NCBI RefSeq assembly: GCF_001039355.2
Contig: NW_019774792.1
Coordinates: 161,005 to 225,004, forward strand
Length of the DNA: 64,000 nucleotides
From: Lingula anatina
Lineage: Eukaryota > Brachiopoda > Lingulata > Lingulida > Lingulidae
Direction: 5' to 3'
Positions 1 to 13,157 of the stretch are shown in pieces. Below the pieces are notes generated by a model. It was not told where the DNA came from. It did not search any database and worked only from the letters and a program-made list of their open reading frames with translations. The position numbers were made by a program, and so were the translations under genes. Each line of letters opens with the position of its first letter. Position 1 is the first letter of the stretch.

Positions 1-344
1 AGTGTTATTATCTATAGCTACATATTCTGCAAAGCTACTTATCATATTTCCCAGTTTATTTTCTTAAAATCAATTAAACCCCTCAAGTAAAAGTACCTGA
101 TGTCGATATTTGCTTCTGAAATGTACAGGAAAACATTGCAGTCTAAGTGACTGGCCACAATTAGAATTGGTATAAATCATTTAATCCATGTGCAAGGATG
201 GGCCAAGCATTAAATTTCTCAATAAGAGAAAATTGTTATTTTTTAAGGAAATTGAATGCGGAAAATCTTGGAACTAACTTATTGGAATATAATGAGAAAC
301 ATATATGTACAAGGAAGAAGATTTATTGATCTCAATTTTAACAG

Positions 345-3300
345 GAATGGCCAGGAGCCTGCAGGGCTTACAGAGGATCAGATCTGGAGAGCCAAGCACA
401 TCTATGACTCTGCCTACCACCCAGATACGAAGGAAAAGATGTTCATCATTGGCCGTATGTCAGCACAGGTGCCCATGAACATGAGCATCACAGGATGTAT
501 GATGACCTTCTACAAGTAAGGAAAAATATTTAAATGTTAACCTCCCCCTGGTATTTTTAGCTATAGGCTTGAAGTCTACACAAATTCTATTTTTTTTTGT
601 CAATGTTTAATGTTACAGTTATAGATACTGGTATATTCCTGCACCAAAATTGACATTCAGATAAAATGCTTTGGTATTAAAATCAAGGACTAGTTAAATG
701 TTAATTTTTTTTCTTGTATCAGGTCAACACCAGCTGTTATATTCTGGCAGTGGATTAACCAGTCTTTTAATGCAGTCGTCAACTATACCAACAGGAGTGG
801 AGATCATCCTATACCAGTAAAGTAAGCACTAACCAAGGACATTTTTAGTTAGGGAGGTTTAATCAGTGTTTTAATTTGCATTGTGTGTTTGAAATTATTG
901 ATTGACAAGCATATATGAGCTTTGGTGGATAAAACATCAGAAGTCTTTAAGTTTATATTTGTTTTGAATATATAGTTTCTTAATTAAGATATTTTTCAAA
1001 ATTTTTTAATTTCTTTATCATTATGATTTCTGGAATGCTTCAATGGTTTATTTTTCCAGAAGTAAGATTGAGACTTTATAAAGATTGAGTATATTACATA
1101 GTACAGTTAAAACTCATTATAGTTTGTTTTCAATACAGCTTGGCTATTGCTTTCCTTGTTTTATTTCTTTTTAATTTGCAGACATTTAGGTTTGTCATAT
1201 GTACTGGCAACAGGAGGTGCTTTGGTCACGGCCTTAGGACTAAATAGTCAAGTACATGTAAGTTGGCTATTTTTCAAAATTTGTCAAAATTTTATTTAAT
1301 GTTTTATTTAAAAAGTATTTCAATAAAAATTGTGTTATTTTTGTTTAATGTAATTTCCTCCCTTATTTCTATGATATTTATGTACTCTTTCTCAGTTGCT
1401 CTTCTTTTATTATCTTTTATTGATATATTTGTTGAAAAGAAAAAATATTAATTTTCCACTGCAAATTAGTTGTGGTATTTTCCTTATAATATTAAATTTT
1501 TCACTTGACTAGGGACAACCATTGTAAATAGCCTTATCGTCTGACCAATTTTTCCTTTAGAAAAGCCATAATTTTGTGGTTTGATAGATCAGTGCATTGA
1601 TACACCCATCTTTAGAAATTACTTATACTGGGAATGACATAATCTCTTTATCACATTTCCTTTGCATAGCAAGTCTAAAAGGAGACCCATCTATGCAACA
1701 CTTAACTGAACTGATTTACCACGGTATATTATCCTTCAACTAATAGTAATGTTTGGACAATCACATCCCTCCTTGTTGAAATGTGGATACCATTGTTTTC
1801 CTTGTTTTTGTCCAGCAACTATTTGATTATGTCATCTGAATCTTTCCTTCTTTATGATCCACTGGTGGCTCCAAGGTTTGGATACAGGGGAGGTTAGGAG
1901 TTGGGAGAGGGGCACAGGGAGGGCTTTTGGGAGGAGGGATAGGGGTAGAAAAAAGTTTTTTTTTTCCTCTTTGCTTGACTTTTTCCATGCAGAAACTAAT
2001 AAAAAGGGTTGGCATGCACTCCCTTGACCACTGGATCTTCCTTTCTTATTGTACTCATGTGCCCACTATTTGAAAAATGAAATAAAAGTTTATAAATATT
2101 GATAAATGAATTAATTAATTTATTTACTTCTGAGGTATGCTTCCTTTCTTAATTCCAGAGATTCCCTCCCCTGATAGCCCGCTATGTCCCATTCTCTGCA
2201 GTGGCTGCTGCTAACTGTATCAATATACCCTGCATGAGAAGCCAGTAAGAAAATACCTGTTGATTAGGATTACACAACAAACATGTCTTTGAAGACTTTT
2301 TTATATTTACTACATTGCTGTGACTATCTATTAAGTCATTCTCAGGGTCACCTTTAAATTATATTGTTAAAAGTAAAGAAAAAAATTCACTTTTATCCTC
2401 TTTACCACAGGTTGCAAACATGAAATATGTGCATACACCTAATCAACTATGTAACTTCTTTTTGTTTAGATTTGATGGAAATTTTAATTAATGTTTTTTT
2501 CATAGAGAAATGATCTCAGGGATTCCAGTGTTTGATGAAAATGGAAATAGACTGGGCACTTCACAAAAAGCTGCAAAGAAAGCAATTTTTCAAGTTGTCT
2601 TCTCTAGAGTTTGTATGGCCATGCCTGGCATGTGTAAGTTAAACCAACTCAGTTACTCCTGATATTAAGTTGTGACAAAGTTGCCAAAAGTAATTTAATC
2701 ATTTTAGTAAATTTAGTAGTATTGTTATGTATTGTGTAGTTTGACGTGTTGGTGCATTTTGGATTAAAGAGTGTACATGATTGAGCTTTTGATATTGTAT
2801 TTAATGTTTTTCTTTTTATTACAGTGACTCCACCAATTATAATGCAGAGATTAGAGAAAGGTAGCCTTTTAATGGTAAGTAAGAAAGTGATACATCAGAA
2901 TCTGTGCCATAGACATCATTATGCATGATCATTATGCATGATCCAAATTTTTTAGAATTCGTTTTTAGGATTAATTTACATAAACATCCTTTTAGTCAGA
3001 CATGAATCTTTTGGCGTCGTCAGTTCTAGTATTCATCTTGCCATGTCATATTTTCCAGAAGTATCCATGGTTGAATGCTCCAATTCAGGTTGGATTGGTA
3101 GGGGCGTTGTAAGTAAACAATCTACTACACTATTTTCAAGGGAATAATTAAATTGCATGAATAAGAGATAAAGAAGAGAAATTGTAATTTTTGAACAACA
3201 ATTTATAACTTGATAATTTGAAAATCAAATGAATAATTTTGGTTATTTTCTTTCAGTCTGGTTTTTGCTACTCCTTTATGCTGTGCACTGTTTCCACAAA

Positions 3301-3874
3301 AGAGGTAATCTTTTTATTTTTCAGCAAAGTCGGTTACATTTTCCACAATTTTTTGAAGTAGATTAATATGCTTAGGGTATATTAGATAGTCTAGTATTTG
3401 ATTCAATATGTAAATTTTCTTTTAAGTAGCATGTATTACATAGATGTGTCTGCATGGAATGGTCACTACATGGATTTAAATTTTAGAAACCAGGACCAAT
3501 ATAAAGAGCCACATCTAGTAATTTAGAGTCATACTAGGACATTTGTGTATAGCTCTGACATAAGTATGTTGTAGTTTGTCTATAACGGTTAGTAAAGAAC
3601 ACTGTATAAAGAAGAAAAAGGGGTGGGGAATAGTCTCACTGAGTAAAATTCAGCTTGGCCTTTGTAACCTCATACGGATGACTATGTATACTTTTGTCTA
3701 TAGTTGTGCCGCAACACACTTGACAAGCGTAATATCCTACATAGCATTAATTTGAATTTTTTTCTGACCACTTTCAGTTCCATGGCAATGTCTCACCTTG
3801 AACCAGAACTACAGGAGAAACTAGCTGCCCTACCCAATCCACCTAGCACTGTGTATTTCAATAAAGGTCTCTGA
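345..3874 (+). CDS. SFXN1/3-like: Sideroflexin (SFXN1/3-like), C-terminal nine exons
   Basis: Multi-pass inner mitochondrial membrane transporter; SFXN1 and SFXN3 carry serine into mitochondria for one-carbon metabolism. Exons, all with consistent phases: 345-515, 723-821, 1182-1257, 2159-2244, 2506-2633, 2825-2874, 3059-3108, 3257-3304, 3778-3874 (stop TGA at 3872). The translation matches vertebrate sideroflexins along its length: [97 protein letters not shown], and a C-terminal VYFNKGL. The first visible exon starts with the second part of a split codon, so the roughly 50 N-terminal residues (one or more exons) lie upstream of the window or were not recognised. The in-frame ATG at 256 lies in intron sequence and should not be used as the start. 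Orthology to SFXN1 versus SFXN3 cannot be decided here; family assignment is near certain. Confidence 0.95.
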
Positions 3875-5344
3875 TGTTGTTATACATTTTTGCCATAAAG
3901 CAGCTACAGAGGATAATGGATCTTCCAGTCTCTTAATAACATGGCGCTAATATTGCATTTTAATAGAGTGTCTTAAATGGGGTTGTCCCCTTGTATCCAG
4001 TATATCTTCAATTTAAAATTTACCATGAGATGATTGTTTTTAAGGCAAATTGATTTCGAAGACTTCTGTCAAAAACAGCCACATTATAAAATTGGAAGAT
4101 TTAAGACTTGTGTGCAAATATTGTAAGCCTCCTAATCTCAAACATATTATGATTGTGCTTTAGCATAAAAACATCATTTCCTGATATGGAAAATCATGAA
4201 TTAATAATAATATGAACTTTATATTTCAATGGAAATATTATGAAATATGAATTTTTAAAATTATTTCATTGATAACAATGAAACATCTGTAGAAGTATAC
4301 ATCTGTTGTTATATCAGTTTGTATAGTATTACATGGTTTAAAAGCAAATGTCATGATGTATCTTAAAGCAATCGGTCAAAGACAGTTGTTGGTAGAATTA
4401 TATAGCACTTAAGTTTTACAATGTGATCATGTGTGCCAAGTATTGTATGCAATCAGTGGGTGTGGTTATCATATTACTGCCCGAGAACAAAAAATGTTTA
4501 CCTTGTTATATATTTGGGATGATGTGACACTGCACACTTTTTGTTGGGTATGAGGACTAAATGCATTTTCTTTTTAATTATAAAATTCAAACTGAATAAA
4601 TGCCACACTAAGTACATTTCTTTTCCTTAATTGTGTGTTCCTAATGTAGACATGATTTTCATATTGGATTTTAATTGGAAATCCAATTTCTTTTTGGCAG
4701 TTTTTTAGACCTTAAACATACCCCCCGAGTTGTAAGGCCACTAAGTTATTTCTTTCTACTTTTTTCTTAAAACCCCCAAATCATCTCTCTTCATGAATTG
4801 AAAATGGGAGTCTGAATAGAAATGTAATTAATGGATAATCAATCTATTTAGTCCGTTTGAATTAAATGAAAACTGATCCATCCAGCACTGTGTCATAAGA
4901 GGAAAAAAAAGTTAACAGTAAAAAAGCATTTTATATCAAAATGGTATGCAGTTTTACAATATAAATATATTAAATCTGAAGTGAATATTATTTACAAAAT
5001 GGTTCATTAAATGCTTCATTACTTATAGCAACGCTATAAAATGATCTGAAACTTGTCCAAAAATAGGACTTCTAGTTTTTTTTTCTCATTCAGCTAGAAA
5101 AGCCAACATACAATGACGGACAAAACCTCGACTATATTTCTGTTTTAATAAACTTTCCTGCACTGGCAATGTCTTATTTAAATGCCAGCACACTTACATA
5201 TGCTTAAGGAAAGCAATATGATTGTCTTATTTTCTTTATGTGCCAAGACGTGAAAATTTATGGCTCTCAACTACATGACTCTTGTGGCTGTTCCTATTGT
5301 TTGTCCCCTTGTCTGTGTGAGCCTTATGATGACAAAATAAGCCC
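3875..5344. other. SFXN 3' UTR and convergent intergenic gap
   Basis: Sequence between the sideroflexin stop codon and the ALMS1 stop codon on the opposite strand. An AATAAA polyadenylation signal on the + strand at 4595-4600 gives a plausible sideroflexin 3' UTR of about 750 bases. I see no coding exon, RNA gene or recognisable repeat in the rest. The two genes converge here. Confidence 0.6.
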
Positions 5345-7175
5345 TCATGGATTTGGAAGCCAGGGTCCTTTATTCTTTAAAACCTTATTCAGGACTTTCT
5401 GAAAAATAAATCAACCAAAACTTGCTAAAATTACAGAATGGGTAAAATTCCATTCATAAACTATATACATAAACAAAATGTCGATTTCTAGACAACAAAA
5501 GTAGCATTTATGACACCGAATACTATTTTACATGTTTCAAGAAATGTGTATTTACCTCTTTGAAAAGCTGTGCTCTGATACGGTTAGTTTTGTACTTCTC
5601 TTGACGTTTCTTCTCCTCAATTTTTTGTATCACTTCTGGAAGCTTTTGATATATTCTGAAAAGTAATACTGTAATCTTAGAAAATATAAAATCTAAAAAC
5701 TGTGCTTGAAAACTAAAAGTGTTAGTGTTTTTTGTTTTGTTTTTCTTCTTCCTTTTAATTTATTTTTCTTCCCTTTACTGAAAATAGACATATGTATCCC
5801 TGCCACACAAAAATTTCTGAAGTTGACGTCTGTGACTTTGAAATGGGTCAGGGTGCCCCAATGAGCTCCCCAAGAGCCATCAATGACCTCATTGCAATGG
5901 TCTCTGCACTATCCTAGTATTTTTGTGGTATTAAATTAACAAGGACATCTTTTCACATTAAGAGAATCAGTGGTGTGAAGATGATGAAATATGAGCCCAA
6001 TTCCTTTGACATAAATTGGGCCAAGGGGTAAAAATTTACAGAAGTTTAATTTACTTACTTAAGTGAATGCTCTCTCATTTCACTCTTGGTCATTACACGC
6101 TGCTTTGGTTGGTGCAGTTGCTCTAAAATATATACATTTTGAATTTACCCAACATACTATAAAATTTTAAAATGTACTAAAACTGTTAAACTTAAAAACC
6201 CATGCTGTAAGATACAGAAAGAAGTTATATATACAAAATGCCCCTTCCATTCACATATTGTGGAAATCTCACTAGATTACAACAGCATTTTCGTAATACA
6301 CTAGCATGAGAACAATATATAATGCAATACCATACAAATTTTTTATCAATCAGAAAATGTTTACAAGGTATGCTGATCAGTTAACAGAAAATATCCCAGT
6401 CTACAAACAAAGAGCTTTCAATCTGCACTGTGAACCAACTCAATTTTGGAATCACTTTTGAGAGTCCAGAAATGAAAATAAATAATTACCACTGTAAGGA
6501 TGTGCATTGGGATTGGCATGTTTTCTTCTTTGATCAGCAAAGAGGTGCAGTCTCTCCCTGTTGTGCTGTTCTTGAACCTTCCTTTCCTCTGCAGCTAGGA
6601 CAATTCTCCTCTGGCGCTCTCTAGACCTAGAGATTGCCTCACCTTTAAACAAGACAAAGGCCTCCTACAAGAGGATAAGATTTAATTTTCAAATTCTTTT
6701 CACCTAAAATCATGTATACATTCCCAAAAAAGGCAATATATAATTATGTCACATCCAATTTACTTGTGGACAGAACTACATGCACATCACCAGGGAGCTT
6801 GTATGCTTTAAATTATTCTTTAAAAGTAAGCAATAAAATGTTTAAACACTGAACACATCATTTTACATCATGTGATTTAATCAACATACAATAATATTCT
6901 TTTATTCAATAAACATACTATTACCTGTAATGTCAGTTTCTCTGAGGGCTTAATCTTCTCTCCATTATTCAAGACATTCACACGGTCACTTTTCCTTGAC
7001 AGATACATGTCCACTTTACTCCCAGTGTCCTTTAAGACTGGATCTTGGTTTTCTTTGCTTCTGAAATGACTGGAGAATTGAAGCTGCTTGTTTTCTTGAA
7101 CTGACTGTTTCTCCTGTAATGGCCTTCTCCAGGGTTTCGGTTTGGTTTCCTTCATTGGAATATACCAAGCTAGAC
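5345..7175 (-). CDS. ALMS1: ALMS1 C-terminal ALMS motif, five exons
   Basis: The last five exons (7175-6925, 6664-6490, 6122-6059, 5655-5556, 5398-5345) together encode the family-defining ALMS motif. In metazoans this motif is shared with CEP295 and C10orf90 and is associated with centriole or centrosome targeting. Order of elements: GLAWYIPM-KPWRRPLQ, a spacer, LQEAFVLFKGEAISRSRER, EERKVQEQHNRER, then RVMTKSEMREHSLKIYQKLP, YKTNRIRAQLFKE and the short terminal exon ending GPWLPNP. The last exon is only 18 codons; its acceptor is TTATTTTTCAG on the minus strand. Confidence 0.93.
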
Positions 7176-10100
7176 CTGAAAAAAGGTTAGAAAGCCATGA
7201 ATTTTAACTCAAAGTAAAATAATACGTATGGTGCATGGGATGAGCATTAGTAAATTAAATTGGTTTTTATCTCTTTTACTAAATACCTGCATTGTCTTTA
7301 ATTACTTAATGATAAAACTTTAAAGTACTGTATCCCATACAATTTCAGAAACTCAAGGACAGGCATGCCCACACATTCGCACATTTACTTGAAATGTCAT
7401 ACATCTTTAAAATATTACCTGGACTATGCCTCAGTTTGTCAGGTTTTGCACTTGTGGGCGGAGTCTCAGGACTGAAGATTTTAGAAGACCGTACAGCAGG
7501 TTTATCCTTAGGCTTTGGTGAGCTCACTGGTACTGTCACAAATGACCTTTGATTGCTGCTGCTGCCGCCTTTCTCTGCTGTATACTCCCTGTGTTCTGAT
7601 GGAGCTCCCGAGACCCGAGGTGTTGTTTGCACTGCTGCAGACACCATGCTGACATCCGCTCGGTACTTGCGTTTAATCGGGGGACTAGGGAGCATGGGTG
7701 AGGGAAATATTGTTCCAACATCTCGTGTTGTTTTCTGGGTTGAAGTATCAACTTTCAGGGGTGTGCTCTCTGCTTTCACTGCTTTCTTTGCTTGTCCTGT
7801 CCTGTCAACAGAAGTGTCATTCCCAGGAGGATGATTTTGTTTAAACTTTTTCCCTTTCTCTTTCACTTTTGCCTTGGGAGCTGCATGCTCTGGCTTTTTG
7901 AATTCGATGTATGCAGATTGGGGACCGTACACTTCTTTCAAAGGCTTCTCTTTTTTCCCAATCATCTGCCTGTCTTTCTCTTCCTTTGCTACAGATTTCC
8001 TTTTCTGTCTCACATGAGCATCTTTGCACCCACACACGCTGTGATCAGTGTCGGTTGTACTATCACTGACTTCCTCGTACTGAGTACTGGGCAGATTTAC
8101 AGTTCTTTGCACATCAGGTGGCTTCTGTTTTCTAAGCACTGCTGCAGTTTTTTGAGAAGGCATGGGAGAAGGTGTGTAGCTTTCCAATTCTGATTCTGGA
8201 ACTGGTGTTAATGTTGTAGATTTTGTAGCCGTAACCTCTCTTGATTCACTGCTTGTTGAAGACATAAGAGAGCTCTCATTGCTCCATGTAGAACCATTCA
8301 CAGTTGATGATGTTGTAGAGATGGAGGACATCGAATCAGTGTTTATAGACTGTTTTTCAGAGTCTCTTTCTTTTAATGTTTTCTCCCACTGTTCAATCTT
8401 GTCTTTCCTTTTCTTCTCCCGTTCTTGGTGCCTGATGAACTTTTGTTTTTGCCTCTCAATTTTTCTTTGCAATTTTACCATCCTTGGATCCACTCGCTTT
8501 GGATCATAAATTCTGTAGAGTTTTTCATCTACTTCTCCTGTTACTACTTTGCTACTCAAGGCATCAACAGTTGTATCCTCAGGAACAGACTGGATTGTTT
8601 CATCTGTCTCGTTAAACACACTTACCAGTTGGTCTCCGGGGAGAAAATCGACCCTAGATGGTGAAGGTCTTGAAACAGGCTTATCTTTCTCCATCTTATG
8701 TCCCTGCTGTATTTGGTCATCTTTCTGTTGATCAAATGTCTTCCCTTTTTCTAATGTTTTCTCTTTTGCCTTACGAGGAACATTTCGCTTTTTTTCCAAT
8801 TCATAATTACTGCTGATAACGGAGTCAATCATATCACCAGTCTTTTTCACTTCTTTTGCCCTTCCTTCTTTCTCTGCACACATTTTTTTCACCATGTGTT
8901 GCACTGGATTTTTCAAGAGGCTACTGAACTCACTCTTCTTCTGTGGGCCTCTCTGCTTGGCTTCCCCAGTTATTTCCTTGAATCTCTGCCACATTTCCTG
9001 GAGGTTGGAAGGCATATCAGACATATCACTTTCACTGTCAAGAGCTTCTTGCAGATGCTGAAGAGCACTCTTGTTCTTGTTGACTTCACTGCCACCTACT
9101 GACTGGATCTCCTGTGCTGAGCTAAAAAACAAACTGTAAGTAAGTCACCTGACAGGATGGCCATAAAATCTTTCACAGGGAGGAGTAAGGATGGAGGGGG
9201 GTAGCTCCATTCACTGGTCCAACTTACCAGAGGACAAAGTACTGGATGGTTAATATAAACGTTTGACAAGTGAAAATGGATATTGACTGTAAAAATTTGC
9301 ATAGCATCTATCTTTTGATAATTGGCTAAAAGTCCAGTTACCTTTAAAATTCATTTTGTTACTTTCCCAGTCAAACAGGTATAATCACTTTGAAAGGTAC
9401 ATTAAACACAATTAATTTATGGAAATCACCTTTTATCCTGCATGTGCCCCTCAATGTGTTTATCACTGCTGATATCTGCCTCACTGTCTTCCTGCAATGA
9501 AATATTCTAATTGTAAGCATTTTTGCTTCCTGTACAAAAAAAATTCTCCTTTAATTTTCAGATATAAAAACGTACTTTGGATTCTACAAGCCTCCTACTA
9601 GTATATGCATTTCAAGGTGATAAGAAGGCACAAGAGTGAGTAAGAAATTGGGAGAGTCACTGTTTGGGTCCATAAAAACAAGCTAATTTCCACTTCTATC
9701 AAAAAATATTTTGTCACATTTCATTTAATATTCAATGTCAATAGTAACTATAAGTCTTTCTTTGATGATTTTAAAAATTATTTCTTTGACTGCAAATACC
9801 TAAAACATTCAAAATAACAATCTCAAAATGACAATTTGTTTACTATAAATGAAGGAGAAAAATCATGTCATTTTCTATGTCAGAGTTAATGTGTTCTGAT
9901 TCATTCAAATTTAAAAACTGTATGGTCACACTATAGGAAGAACATTTGACTTTCATATAACATTGTCTTTTTCTTGCTAAATTTGTGAAAATGATAAAAT
10001 GACACATTTTTTTTCAAATTTAAATTCAGTTTAGGTATTTAATTACTTTTAAATGAAACTTCACCTCTGCCAAAAGAGGAGTAAGAGCATCTCCCCTTCC

Positions 10101-13100
10101 ACCATCTCTCGTCTCCACTGGGGATAAAGTCCGTCTTCCATGATACCTGCTGTCCACAGGTACACCAGAACCCCCTCTTTCTGAAGATGGCGTTTTGCTT
10201 TTGAGATCCGAAGGGTAGTCAATGAAAGACCTTGCTGGAAGCTTGTGGTAGTCTCTAGCATCCAGGACATCTTCTTTGTGAAGACTTCTCTGAAGAGGCC
10301 TGGAGTTGTGTCTGCTGTCACCTGGTTGATTGTCACCTTGATGTCCATCAACTTGACCATCTTGCTGTGCAGTTGGCCTCCCAGTAACAATCCTGGTGCT
10401 TTTTTCCTCTCCTCTGTGCACCTGTAAGACAAGAACACTTAGATAGTATGATATAACCTTCAAGTTATCATGTTTTATTCAAGCTCAAGAGAATGTCACT
10501 GGAGCTGCAATAAGTCAAGGCAATAAAAAGATCAATAATTCCATAGATGTACATTGTCAATTTCATGACTGATTCAAGAAGTTTGAAAGACATTTACTAT
10601 TATAGCAAAAACAGATACCACTGCTACTGTGTTTTCATATCAAATAGTCATATTTGAACATTTAAAGGTCACCTGAAAACTGGTCAAAAGATACTAGAAT
10701 TGCATATCATGCAATGCCACGAGATGCAAAGCAGTGAAGTTCATTAAAGAATTCTGGCCAGTGTTTTGATTTCTTTGCAGTGTCTTTAGGCCATAATAAA
10801 ATCAATTTTTCACAAGATGGAAAAGAACACACCTACTTGACCACTTCATTAAATACCAAATGCTAATTAAGTGAGAAATGGTGGAACAAAACACCCAACT
10901 GCTCTTCTGATGTCATCAATCAATAATAGTGCTTGATCAATAAAACAAATAAATGATATAATAACAAACACTAACTTTTGGGAACTGAGATTAAAGGCTT
11001 AAAACTGGCAAAAATTGCCATGCAGTGCACATTTACACCCAGTGCTGTCAAAATAATCAATAGTACAACAAAGGCACATGCACATTTCGAATCAATAGCA
11101 CTTAATCATTTCCAGATGAGTTAAAATGGAGGAGCTGTAAAAGGCTGACACAAAGTAAAACATGCGGACATCTTTCTATAGGTACATGGGCATTCTTCTT
11201 GTTGTTTTTTGGTTTGTGTAGGCTCCCTACATTTTGGTTAGTGTGAAATATTTGTTTTAAATGAGAAACTTTAAGCTGTTGGTTTCAACTTTTGTCATAT
11301 CTTAAATAATGTACTAGTACTAAAAGAGAATACTGAGCTAGTTTCAAATGAATGATCAATGTATTTACTCAATCACTGTTGGCAAATTCCAAGTATAAAA
11401 GCTTCACAGGTAACTGTAACATAGATGCCCTTGTCTTTCACAGATCCAAGGTGCCAATAATCTGCAGCATCTTAACCATCACTGCATTACTATGGATAGC
11501 ACAGCATTCTCAGTCTTCTCAACCACTGGCCAGGCTTACAGAAAACCATCATCCAGATTTCAAAGACAATCCTAAAGACGGGAGTTATCTCAAAGACCTG
11601 GGACAATCATCAGCAAGGATTTTACAGAAGAAGACTTTAGTTACCATTCCCAAGATAATCCATCAGTACTGGCCTGATTACCACATTCCACCAAACACAC
11701 AGTCCTGGATATCATCATGGGAATCCAAGAACACGGACTGGCAGCACTGGTTCTGGACACAAGATGCTGTGGATAAGTTTTTCAAAAAGTTCTATCCCAG
11801 TTTTCAAAAAGAAATGTCTACTGCCAATAGTACCAAGCAGCACAGAATCATAAAGGAAGAGATAGTCCGGTATTTAATCATCTACGAGTTTGGTGGACTC
11901 TTTGCTGAACTTGACGTGGAGTGTTTACGACCTCTAAACAGAGCACTGGCTGGTAAAGTGTGTGTTCTAGCTGAGCAGCCGGCTGAACACGCACTTTTGT
12001 TTCAATATCCAACTGGGAGCAAACTGCTCAGCAGTGCTTTACTGATGTGCCGTCCACACCATCCTTTTTATAAGATGGTAATTGACAGTATCAAGGCAGG
12101 CACCACAGTGGACAGCAGTCCTGTAACTCTGAGCACACTGTACAACTCATATATGCAGAACCCACCAACCTTAAAGCTAGATTACATAAGCGTAGCACCA
12201 GCTAATCAGTTTAACCCAAGTTTTGATGTGCAGGCCACCCAAAACTTGCGAATCAGATGTGCAGAATCTAACAAAACTAAGCAAGAGGAAAAACTTTGCC
12301 AAAAACTTGTCAAGAGAAAATTCCAGAATGAGCCAATATGGCCCTCCTCCTACACAGACCACAAATGGCTGCCACATGATTATGACCATTCTCAGCCACA
12401 AGGACGTTACTCGAAGCAGAGCAAAACAGATGTCAGAAAATTTCTTAATGAGACTATTCTTCCCGCAGAAAAAATTGATGCACTTAACAGCAGATAAATA
12501 ACTTACTCACATTTTTTGTATATAAGAAGCCAAAATTGACAAGTATTTTGACATACAGCATAAAGATTTTGTCTCCTTTGTTTTTTTCTTGAAAATTTTA
12601 ATTTCTTTTAAATTTTATTTTAATCTTTAAGATTATGTACATAAAGTAAGGCATTGATAACTGACAATTGTTTTCACCTCAGAAAACAGAAGTCTATTTT
12701 TTAATTTAAACAAATAAATACTGGATGACAGCATATAAAAAAGAGTAACTTTGACTAAAGAATGTTATTTAATTTCTTTTTCATGTATCTACAGCTGATT
12801 TGGACAGCAGTTGCTTATTTGTTCATTACAAATAATTGCAGCCATGACTTTTAAGCTGCATTTTCAAATAACATGGACTATGAGAAATGAATTTACAACG
12901 TCTATATATAACTTAACAACTTCTATAAATCATTTATTATCTTATTCATTTATCTAAATATCATATTTATAAATAATTAGCTAAATTTGTCATGTTAGAT
13001 CCTTTTAAAACAAAACATAAATAACAATCCATGATGAACACAGCAAACAGTCAGAAGTGAAAAATATACAACTGTTGGCATCAATCAAGAAGACTATCAC

Positions 13101-13122
13101 ACATATGCAAGTGCACATGTAT

Positions 13123-13157
<35 letters not shown>

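Noticed and set aside
1827-2015. Minus-strand 62-residue frame in a sideroflexin intron
   Set aside because: Pro-rich translation of a purine tract, no homology, inside an intron.
7553-8193. Long + strand reading frames opposite the ALMS1 linker exon
   Set aside because: They are antisense to a phase-consistent coding exon and have Phe/Cys/Leu-rich composition expected from the complement of Lys/Ser/Glu-rich coding DNA.
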